Shown piece after piece: positions 30,901 to 42,900 of a stretch of 64,000 bases of DNA; position 1 is the stretch's first letter; each line of letters starts with the position of its first letter. The DNA comes from Phlebotomus papatasi (lineage: Eukaryota > Arthropoda > Insecta > Diptera > Psychodidae), in assembly GCF_024763615.1 (NCBI RefSeq), contig NC_077223.1:103788627-103852626 (forward strand), given 5' to 3'. The notes beneath the pieces are model-generated. The model worked only from the letters and a program-made list of their open reading frames with translations. It was not told the DNA's origin and searched no databases. Position numbers and translations under genes: made by a program.

Positions 30901-33900
30901 TGTGTTAATACATCTTAAAATGAATAAATATTTAAAAGCAAAATGAATTCATTGACTATTTGAAGATATCATACATAATTTTAATTTATTTATTTGCATG
31001 GCCGAAATTACACTCAAATTGGCCGAAATTAAAAGCTGTCCGAAATTTGGCACACTTCCCCTAATTTAAATAAATGTGCGCTATACAAAATTTCAAAAAA
31101 TTAAATTTTATGAGTTTTAGAAATAAAGATTCCCCAGAAAAGCTATGCAAGCCATTGTGATGAGGCGTCGACCTCGAGGCAGGGCTAGGACAAGGTGGCT
31201 GAATCAAATTCAGAATCTTGCCTTGGAGCGTCTTGGGATCGAACCCGAACATCTTCCTAAAGTGGCGTAGGATCGACAATCGTGGGCTGCTAATTTGGAT
31301 GTCATGGGCCCGCGACCCCAATAGGGATAAGCGGTTTAAAATAAATGATTGAATGAATGAATGAGTTTTAGAAAATAATGCATTAAAATCAAAACATAGA
31401 AAAGTTCCTAAACATGCCGGTTCTCCTCTATTAAATTTTGGAAAACTTAATTTATTTGTTTGTTATTTAGGATTTTGAAATCTTCGGGAACTGGGCTACA
31501 CGCCTAGTCTACAGACCGCTTTAGAAGACCATTACCATCAAAAATGGTTTGAACTTGTTTCAATAAAAGCGATCGCTATTAAACCTTATTGGACTTTGAG
31601 ATAAAGAAACACAAATAAATAGAAAACTGTTAAAAAAAAACTATAATAATTATTAGGGGACAGTGGGGCACATGTGAATTAGGACATTTTTCAAATAGTT
31701 TTTTCACGTATTTTTTAACAAAACCAATTAAAATGCTAAATTACATTATGATAATGCTTCGTTAAATTTAAAAACAGAGAAAGACCCGATCTCAAAGGTC
31801 CCCCGATTCAAAGATGCCCCACAACTCCCTCCTATTGCTTATTTATTTTGACCGACACCCTCTTTGCCATTTTGTAAATATATTCTGAATACAAATCAAG
31901 GGGTTGAATGATAACTTTTCGACACTATCGAATCGATAGTATCGATAAATCTATATCTGTTAAATTAAGTGACATTCTTAAAAGACTGTGAGTCTTGATA
32001 AATATCTATAGGGTAAGTGTGCCAAATTCCGGCCAGCTTGCAATTTCGGCCATATTTTTTGTTCCTCGAATTTCCACGAATTTTTAGTTTTTGCATTCTC
32101 TTGAGATTGTGCAATGCAAAAAAATAACAAAAAATGTCGCTTCGTCGAGCAAGATGATCTGAAAAAGACATTAAAAGAATTCCGGAAGGGCAAGGAACTA
32201 TGAGAATCAAGGTGGCCGAAATAGGGCACCAAGGCTATGTCTACATTTTTATTCATTTTAAAATGTATTAAGAATGATTTTAGAGAAAATAAAAATGATA
32301 AACTGTCTGGAAGGTTCCAAGCAACACTCCTTATAAAAGAGTAACAAAAATATTCAATTTATATTGAAAATATTACATTTCAAACTTGAGACTTTGTCGC
32401 TTGCATGCAACTATGCCGATTTTTGGCACACTTACCCTATTAGTTACAGGAAGTCCTGCTATCGGTTAAATTTTTCAGAATCGACAGTCGATGGTATCGA
32501 AAATATTCAACTATGTACGGTCTGGTGGAGTATCGAAAATAAGTTGTCATGAGACCCCAAACAATTGAACTACAAGACAGGCAGTTTTGGATAATATTTA
32601 ACTACCATAAATATGCTGTCCATTAAATTTTAAGGTGCAAACATAATTAGCAAGCATTAACATAGAGCTTCTGTATGCTGTGTTATTACCCTATAAACTT
32701 CCTTTACGAGTAAAGAACATACTTTACAAGTAAAGAATGTTCCAAAGATTGTTTTCAAGAATATTTTACCTTTTTTTTGTTAAAAATTTACATTTTTTAT
32801 TATTTCCTTCAATATTTAATTTTTGCAGCCTAGGTTTTCCTTTTTATGCTCAATAATTCTTTAAAAACTAAGAATAATTCATACATTGCGTAGAAACAAA
32901 AATCATGGTGTACAAAATTGAAAAATACCCTTTCAATTCTGAGATATGTACAGTAGAGTCTCGCTATAGTCCATATTTCGTTTCAAATTTGACACTTGGG
33001 TCGCACTGTCCATGTAATTTTTTAAAATTATCAACGATTTTTAGTATTGAAATTGCTCTTCGGCTTCCACTTTCTTTGCGATTGTGGTACTTGTCCTTGC
33101 TCTCTTCATTGTGGATCACAATTATCACAACTACTTAATAAAGTTTGCCAAAAATATTAAAATAATTATGCATGTCGCATACTAAAAAACATAACCTAAC
33201 TTAAAATCAGTGTTTTGAAATCAACGGTCGATAAATTGTGGACTATAGAGCGATGGCCTATAGCGAGACTCTACTGTAATAAAACTTTGAAAAATAAATT
33301 AACTTTTGAGGCCTGTTTAAATGGAGGTATTTTGCAATGTACTTTGTAGTATGAATACACTGTGCTATAGGGGAAACTGGGGCACCACCAAACAAGGGGT
33401 ACCACCAAACACTGCGATTTTTAATCCGTTATTGGATATCAGAGGATAAGACCTATAGGAATTTATAGGTACTATAGGAATGCTTTTGATATTACCTTTC
33501 GAAATTTTTAAATATATTTTAAAGCTTATTAAGAAAAAAAAGAATATTTTTTAATTATTATCTGAAAAAATGCAAATATTAATTTAATGATAATAAGGAA
33601 TAAAAATATAAATAATTAAATTAATAAATAAAACATTGGTTTAATGATTAAGTTTATTATTTGTTATAAAATAATAACAATCAATCAGAGTGTTAATTTT
33701 AGAATCACGATAATGGTAAACAATTTTGATATTACCAAGATTTAATTTTTTGCAAACTCAGCTTATTTTATCATTCCTGGAAGAATTTTCTATCAATGAA
33801 CAATTTTCAGTGTACTTAGATCTTCAATTTGGTGGTTTAATGATTTAAAAATAATCGGTCACTCATGCAATTGTCGGGAATAAAAATGTTCGGAGCGCTA

Positions 33901-36900
33901 GGAGCTTTCGGAACGAAAAATGGTAATTCCTCAATAATTACCAAAAAAAATGGTCATAGCCGAGACACGAAGTGTAAAAAAATGGTTATCGCTCAGTTGT
34001 CGCTGTCTCGGCGATTTACACTTACCTCAGCTCTGTGGGCGCTCTTAAAGGATGATTCATATTTTTCGAAAAGAATCAAGAAACAAGGGGCCTCTCGACA
34101 TTGCATTTTTCCATACGTTTTTGCATAGAGGCACTGAAGATTATTGGCAAGTTTTTTCCTAAAGAGAATTGATTTATCAGTTTAATATATTTCGAAATCA
34201 TGCATTAAAAACTATCAAAAAATACATATTTCATAATGCTCACCGAAATAATACAAGAACTACGAGCAAATTTGTTTAAGTCGCGGTGCAATAGTTGCAA
34301 AATTTTTACAAGGAAAAATGAAAAATATCTTCACGTTTTATTAGGCTTAATGGGCCCCTGCAACAAACTTTATACAGTGGACTCTCTCTCAATCGGGCAT
34401 ATGGGGCAAAATGTCATCCAAAATATCGAGAGATTAGGAAGTCAATCATTGTAAATTGCACAAGAAGCGCTCAATTATAAAGAATCACGATAAAATAGAA
34501 AGAACTACAGCGAGTTTGAGAAAATTTGCTTCAAAATGAAACGTGAAAATTGTCAACAAATTTTTTCTCCCGAATGAAAAAGAGCAGATTGAGCGAAAGT
34601 CTACTGTATTACCATTAAAATAAATAGGGGAAAGTGACCATGCTTGATACGATCCAAGCTTGATAATAACTATTTTTTTCCTATGTTAATCAATATTTAT
34701 GACTCATCGCAATATATTTCAATAGCTGGTACTAAGCCTCACATTTCCTAAAAAAAATAGGATCCTAGCTCTTTTTTCCTAGTTTCAGGAAGCAAAAATC
34801 AAAAATAGGCCCAAAACTGTAATTTCGATACATGATATTTCATAAGTATTTCTTAATTAATATCGCTGTTCACGAAAACTACTATCATAGGCACATAGAG
34901 GGGTCATCAGTACTAATATTTATGTAAAAATATTTTTACTTGGTGGACACTGTTTTTGTGGGTGGTGACAAATTCATAAATTCTACTTGTGGCCATCCTA
35001 TATTTTAAGAAGGGTCCATGAATGATAATTTTAATGTGGCAACTATATCATTAGATGTGATTATTTCATAATTACACATATTGCAATCCGCCAATTTTAT
35101 CGACAATTAACATAATCTTCAACCCTGTTGCCTGAATTTTAAGGTTGCAGAATGACATTTTCATGGACTCAAAGTGAAAAAATGGTTTTCGCTAGCGCCC
35201 TAATGTCATAAAAACATGGCTTAGAAAAATTACATAAAAGTGATTTTAAAACTAATAACCAGTCTTACAAACGATTTAAGCAGATAGATTAGAGTTCCGT
35301 CTAAATATTGATGTGCAATTTTTTGTATCCGGTGATTTTTTTGCAGTGAAAATGGGCCTCTGAATTGTCGAATCAATTATTATACAGGAAGGCCCCGGAC
35401 CCAACTTGTATAAAAATCGCTACTGAATTTCCATTTTCTTCTTGAGGAAAATCTAAGGATTTCCAGGAACTATTTGAGGTTGGATTATGAACCTAATAAG
35501 TGAGACATTTTTTTGTCATAGTGGAAGAATCGCTTCGGTTTGTGTGTTAATCAGAAAATAATCACAAACCTTGGATATCATTTTACAGTATCAAGCATGG
35601 TCACTTTCCCCTACATTAAAAATATTAAAGTTATCTTTAATTTCAAAGCTTCTCATGAGAACTTTCTAAACTTCTGAGCACCATAAAGTTTAATTACCTT
35701 TAAGACCTTAGTAATTTTGTGCTATCTATAATCGAATTGGAGGGGTTGATTGCTCAAAATATTGTGCTTTAAATTATCTTATTTTCTCGAGAGACGACCA
35801 TTGAGAGCTTTAGAAAATCCCCAATGAAGCAAAATTTTCTCTGTTTATGGAAAACAAGCCCTTTTATATCTCAAACTCAATCTCTCCATAATTTTCTGCA
35901 AAACTGTCCATTTATGAGAGTGTTAATCCAACAGTAATCACTATTATGCTGAGTTTCATCCTCAATTTGTGGTAAACTTTTGAATAAAGATTTTGTGCTG
36001 AAAAGACAAGAATTTACGCAACTAAATGCAATCTCTTTTATGTGAAAATTGCTTTGTAGTAAATAATGGGGATTTATATTTGGTTGTGCACATTTAAGCA
36101 ATTTCACTGCAAACATAAAAGCTCCCATAGAATGAGAAAGCTCAAAAGGAAGTTTTAATGGTGAATGAATTCTTCCTATGATAGAGTCCTCAAAGACATT
36201 CTTTTGCAAAACTTTTTATCATGAAGTTTGCTGTAGAAAGTTAATTTTCCAAGTAAGAAAGGAACCTACGCAAATAAATAGAGAAAAAAAAGCTCAAATA
36301 ACTTTCATTCAGGCAGTTTCAATGTCTCAACCCTCATAAGAAGTTGTTACAAAAATATCCCACAGACTTTCTATCTTGGTATCAGACATCGATATAGAAC
36401 CTCTCCAGTCACTCATTAATCATTTTTCTACAAGGGTTTTAAGATAATTGAATTTCTCACCGCGATTGAAAGGGCAGAAGGGCAGAAAAGCAAGAAAATT
36501 TCCTGCATGATTTGTATCTCTTATTTTTTTGCAAAAAAAAGCTCATTGTGCCTCAAATTGTTGAACTTGAATGTTTTTTTACGTGCATATAAAATAAATA
36601 CCAGAAATAAATTCAATATCGTGATGACTTGACATTAAGGAGAACGGTGAATCTCTCAAAAACTTCCAACAAATTCATACCATCCCTTTTCATTTTGGTT
36701 TTTAATGCCAAATTAATTGTATTACACTGCACTAAAAGTTGTGGATAGAAAGCTCATGCGATATTGGGTGCTTTTTCTGCATAGCAAGCACACAAAAAAA
36801 AAACTGCTATACCCCGTATTTATTTAATAATTGTAAAGCTCTCTTTTGTAATGTGTTAATTTTCCCTTTTTTTTGTATGATTTTGCATAAACTCACAATT

Positions 36901-39900
36901 AACATGCAAGTTATTTCGATAAAATGGAAAAGTTGGAGGATGACGAGCACAATTCTCCAGCACGGATTTCACCATCGATGCCCTAAATTGATATAAAAGC
37001 ATCTCAAGTGGGATATCCAAATACCTTCCATTCTTCAGCACTTTCTGTTTATATTAATTTAATCGCAACATTCCCAAGAAACTTATTCCCTTGGAAAAGA
37101 GAAAAAAAAAGAGTCGTTGAAAGTTTGCAACAAGATACGAGCTTTTATCCTTCTGACAATTTGTCGCTAAACTTCAATGGAGAAAAAGATGATATTTGTG
37201 GAAAATTTTCAAGGTTCGCTTCCTCAGGCACACAAAAGAATCCTAAGCATTTATTACTCCACATGCAAGAATTTTCAGGGTTGCAAAAGGGTTTAATGAA
37301 CCCCTAAATCGATGTATCAGTTTAGGTATAGATTGTTAAAACACATCAAAAAATTTGCAAACTCATTTTAGAAAAGCATGTTAACCGCCTTATCGATATT
37401 GCTTCCACGGAGGAATTGCGAGCGTTCAGTTAAATGAGTAATTTATCTAATGAAACGGTTTAATACAATCGCTCATTTGCAACCACAGGGGCACAACTCC
37501 AAAAAACGAAATTTACTGAAAACTGGTCTAAAATAGTGAAAAAGAGGGGTTGCAAAGCATCCTAGGCTTTTCGAAATGCTCAAACTCGTGACTTAGATAC
37601 TATACCGCAAAAGTACTTTCGCCTCATTTACCGTTTACCAGTTCTCAATAATGTGTAAGGTTCCCGTCTTAAATTTTTATTGTTTTTCCTCAGTATTTGG
37701 GAGATATTTTAATTTTATAGATTGATGATTTTGGTATATATTTTTGTGGACGTTTTTGGTTTTTAAAGGATTTTCTACACAGGATACTGGTCAGAATAGG
37801 CCTAAAGGCCTAAGACCTTGGTAAGGGGGGACAGGTAAGGGGGGAAACAAAACAAAAAAAAAAAAAACCAGTTCTCAACCGATTTGAACCGATTCATAAA
37901 TCTCTCAAAAGATCCCCCAAAATATTATAGTTTTAAAAGTAATAGGATTGATTTTCGGATAAAATTTTTTTATTGGTTTTGAACCGGTTCATTACCGATT
38001 AAAAACCGATTGAAACCCCCAATCCGCAAAAAACTACTCTGACTCAAAAATGACTGGTTAATAAATGGTCAAAAAAATTACTCCTAATTGGAATCTTAAA
38101 AATTAGTCATATTCGCGTCGAATTTTGGTCACAGCATTACTCAAGATTGAATTACAGTAGAGTCTTCTAAATTCGAACGCTCGGGGGGTATTTTTGACAT
38201 TTCTCACCTCCCAAATTCGAACGATTTTTTCAAAACTAACGAAATTTGTGTGGGATTAAATTGTATTTTGAATCAAAGTCTCTTTACTTTCTCGAAAGTT
38301 TTAGTGGTAACATACTTTCTTTTCATTTTACACGACCATAATGTATGTAAACATTCAGGAAGAAGCACAAAAATATGATTTTCATTCACCTAGAATACGA
38401 ACTTTCTAACATAACCTCACAATTGACATTTTGAATCCAAACGGTGTTCGAATTTGAGAGATTCAGATTTGAGAGACTCTACTGTAGTAATATAATAGTT
38501 ATTTTACGGTTCTAAAATTTACTCTACCATGTAGTAACAAAAGCGACTCCAAATGACGGTATTTTTTCGTACGAAAAAATGACGCGCCAAAAACAATGCA
38601 TTTGGCGTCCTTCTCTAGTACATAGGTACGAAATCGAGGTACACACTTTGAATGAAGACGTTGAGTGCACTTCAAAACTTTGTATTGCATTACCACTGTA
38701 GACAATATTTTCTCAACAATTCTTCACATTTTCCATCGTTTTCTACTACGTTTCTCTGTAAATTTCTCTAATTTTTCCCTAATTCACTACACACATTTGC
38801 GAAGATTTTTGCCGTTCGCCTATTGCTGAATGAGCCATCCGACATGTAAAAAATTTTCCCATTGGATGGCAACAACACAAAAAAATCTTTTAAAATTTTC
38901 ACTAAATAGGGTGGAATAACCGGCTATCGCCATGTTTAGGAAAAAATTAAATTCATTTAATCATAACTTTTGAATCCTTGTTACAAGATAAGTCAAATTT
39001 GACACAAAGTTACTTAGATGTATTGGCTCTAGATACGTGAAAACAATAATCCTAGAACATAACGCTGGACTACTTAAAAAACTAATTTTTATTAATAATG
39101 CGAAAATAACCATTTCGTCGCCACTTTTTACCACTTTTCGCCAGTTTTGTAAAATTTGTAACCACTTCTCGCCACCCACTTGAAAAGAACCACACTCGGT
39201 TATTTTAGGCAATGCTATGAAAAGAATACATTCACCATTTCTCTTTCCTTGTGATCACTTTATTATTACTCTCTTTAAATGATTTTTCTTCACTTTTATT
39301 AGAGAAATCAAATAATGGGGCTTTTGCAGAAAGTAAACAATGCAGATTTAACAACTGAGAATGTACGAAGTGAAGTTAGCGTCGCCTATTGAAAAGATAT
39401 GGCGACAGGTGGTAAAATCAATTCCAGAATATTACCACTTCTCGCCATGCCTCATTTTTATACAAAAATAATATAAAATGAAATATTAATTGACTAAATA
39501 AAAATTTTATGTATTCCACAAGTGCAATTAAATATTCAATAGACAAATTATTTACCCAAATAGGTATTTTTGGCCTGATCAAAATTTGACGACACTTAGT
39601 ACATTTGGTAAGAGATGTTGGATTCGATGCACTTGCTTAAAATATTGCTCTAAAAAGTGATCAAAATCGTGAATCCAAAACGAATAATTATTATTTTTCG
39701 ATTCTATGCGTAGAAGCAGAAACAATACAAAAAAATTGCGACTCATTTATTTCATAAATTGCGAAAAATAGCGATTTCAATGTAAGTGGCGAGAACTGGT
39801 GATTCCACCCTAGGTCTTTTCGACACAAAATTTTAATCACAAGACACTCCAGAGACTGGAGCAAACTCCTAAATCACAAAATTTCATTTTGCAAAAAAAA

Positions 39901-42900
39901 AGTGTTTGTGTGTTTATCATGAAAAATATTGCCTAATTTTCACTTAACTTCTGTCGGCATTGTACTTTTTCGAATCACAACACACATCTCTACTGAAGGA
40001 GCTTTTCCTCCCAATGTACACTATTATATTGTTGAGAAAACATGCTAAAATGTCAATTACTTTGCGAATTCACAGCTCTGAATAGTTCCAAATATATCCA
40101 GTGAGGAGAAGAATTTTTATTAGTACACTGGAAGTCGGCGTCATATTTTAGTCGTAGGCGGGTAATTTCGGAGTTATTATGACGCCAAATGACTTCCGTA
40201 ATTACCGTCATATTATTCCCCACTTTCCGTCATTCGACTCTCTGACGACCGTCATAGGACCTGTTTTTGGAATCCAGAATACATACATCCAACGGTAATC
40301 TTACTCCAAATTGCTATTTGGGATATGCTAAGCTTTTAAGAAAAAAAGAGATGTGAATTTCAATTACATGAAATTTTCTTAATCTAAAAGGTGTGCCAGA
40401 GCAGAATCGGTTTTTGAAAATTGATTAGTATTCTCTAATACAAGCAATAAATATTCAAAATTTTATAAATAAAAAATCTAATTGTACCTTTGCCCCTATA
40501 ATGTAAAATGAGCGATAGAATATTGAAAATGTCTTCCGGCTTTTCCAGTGCAATCTTCTCGATGATGTTCCAGCACTCAAGCACCATCAATTCTCGCCTA
40601 TTGAAGCCAAGCTTTTCCGTGTCTGACGATTACGACAGGAATATGCGACCAAGTGAGTATTTATGCAGCAATTCTATTACAATACCATTCCCCTATCTCA
40701 TCCAATGACCAGTGGAATTTAATTAATAAAAATGTAACCCTTTGGGGAATGCGTGAGTGGTTAAAAATAGCCATTGAAGTCGCGAGGAGTATAGTATTAA
40801 TGCGCCAGGGTAGTCAAAATAACAATTAGAGACTGGTGAGAGCTTCCCCATGAGAGTACAATGATGTTGGAACATTGTCCTCTTCTGCACACGTGTTATG
40901 CTCTTTTACCCATCAATTGCTGTGCAAAGAGATAGTAAATTGGGTGGAGTTTGCTCTCCTGGCCAATTCTATTAATTAATCCTCTTTCACACTCCCCACG
41001 GATTAGGGGTTGGAGCTTTTGGGGTTGAGAGGAAAAAAAATAGCACCCCGTCGTGATATTTTCGGCAGGAATAAAACAGAACAAAGAGTTAGGAATAATC
41101 GCTTTATGACCTCTTGACAAATCTCACAACTCTTGTCTGTTGATTCTATTTTGGAGTCTTGGCCTCATGAGAAAACTACATTGCCACAATACTTGACTAA
41201 AGTTAATCATTTCGTTTTTGACCCGGATTTCCACAATATCAACAACTTTCATGAAATTTTCCGGATGTAGTGCAACAATTTCTAGCACTAAACTTCAGAG
41301 TATTTTGATACAAAGATCAAAAGACCATAATTAATTAAATTGGTAATTTGAGGGATGTGCAAGCACCTGAATGAATGAATGCAATCAAAACATCACTCAA
41401 GTGCTTTTTCAGGAATTTATCATGCTTGAGTTTGCTCAGCAATTAAGCAAAACTTCCAGGAAATGCTTCTGGCGGTAAATCAAAGAGTGAAAGTCCAGAT
41501 GATAAAATCGATTTGATTGAATTGTTTGATGAGCTGTTATTAGACACTGCAAGAGCAACTAAGTAAATTGCAAGGGTGGAAAAGTTGATCGACAGACGGT
41601 GTACACATCCGCATTAAAGAATAAGACACCACCTTCGTGAGCATTTTCATATCTTAGACAAATAAGTATACTACTCACCCCCCGTCAACCTTATATTTAT
41701 ATTTAATCAATATTATTGCAAAAGGTGTTTTTATGCATCCAAAGAGGGAGCATCGTGGAAGTTCACGTGAAGGCCAATCAGGTCAAGGGTATTGAGAAAC
41801 TTTCACAAATATCTTCACGGTCAGGGCTAAAAGCTCTGGAAAAATTCTAAACACATCTTTTCTCGATTAATAACTCATATTATAATCCCATAAATTCCGG
41901 TAGTTACTAAATCGTCTTCTATTGGTCACAAAGGTAGTCATCTATACCAAAGCTTTTAACTGAACTTTGTACAATTATTCGGTCATAATTTTTTGCAAAT
42001 TACCAATAAAAAAGAATAGGGGAGACCGGGGAGGGACAGGGGTAGTATGGGACAAGACGATTTTTTTCAATTAATTTTTGAAATAGGGTAAGGGCTCATA
42101 ATTTTGGACAGTCTGCTTATAAGCATCGAAGTTCCAAGTTTGAAGTGCGATATTTTCAATACTAATTGACATTTCTTGTTACTCTCTTTTCAGAAGGGTT
42201 GTTTAGAAACTTAGCAAGCTATTTATCGTCTTATTTTTATTAAAATTAGTTTTAATACGTTTAAAAATGAATTGAAATGTAGAGGTGACTTTGGCTCTTA
42301 TTTTGGACAACTTGTTTATTAATTTGGCCAACTTGGCTGTAAATTTGGACAGCTAATCCGCCTCAATAAGATGCCCATTGTTCTTCATTTGATGAACCAA
42401 TCTTACCAAGTCCTCTTCCTGTTCATGTAAGGGAAACGTAGAATGTCACAGAAGCCCGGAAACTTTCCATATCATTCATTAAAGTGAGTTGACTTCGGTA
42501 CTCCAAGTACGTGCGGATTCGCTCATTCCCTGGCCTTTCCGGGAGCCTTTCAAGGCATTTCTCGCTACATCTCGTTCGTAGAGATGTTGTTCCTTTGTTT
42601 CTCCAGGCATTTGTCCAATCTAGTCATCACAAAAGCAAAAACTGCACGAAATTTCGTGAGAAAAACACCTGTCCAAAATAAGAGCCATCACCTCACTGGT
42701 AAATGTCTTAAAATATTTCCCTTTTTTCACACGAAAAATCTAATTCACTAGACAAATCTCACTTCAGATCAAATGTACAAATCACCACTAACGTGAATCA
42801 ACACAATATTCAATGAGTATTCAATAATATCACTCAAAAAAACCGAAGAAACATTGTTAGTACTTCACCACAGCTAAATAAGACTGAAGTAAAGAAGAAG

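Larger units (their letters stand above)
38018..40324. mobile_element. second CCCAATCCGCAAAA element, with two nested MITEs
   Basis: Collinear with 11167-12271 (about 90% or better by eye) apart from insertions at 38155-38484 and 38909-39810. Removing them and their TA duplications leaves about 1070 bp. Confidence 0.8.
27981..40548 (+). other. Cys-loop channel intron 1 (12.6 kb)
   Basis: Largest intron in the window and mostly transposon-derived; elements are listed separately from 28366 to 40406. 33280-34370 and 35614-37760 show no recognisable gene or repeat pair; ORFs of up to 110 codons there (for example 35877-36209, minus) have no protein-like features I recognise. Confidence 0.7.

Noticed and set aside
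35877..36209. 110-codon minus-strand ORF in the channel's first intron
   Set aside because: No recognisable domain or promoter; length is within chance for a 12.6-kb AT-rich intron.
40508..40548. ATG at 40508 as start of the Cys-loop channel
   Set aside because: Gives a hydrophilic N-terminus and reads through a strong acceptor (ttttccag at 40548); the 27961 start gives a proper signal peptide in phase.
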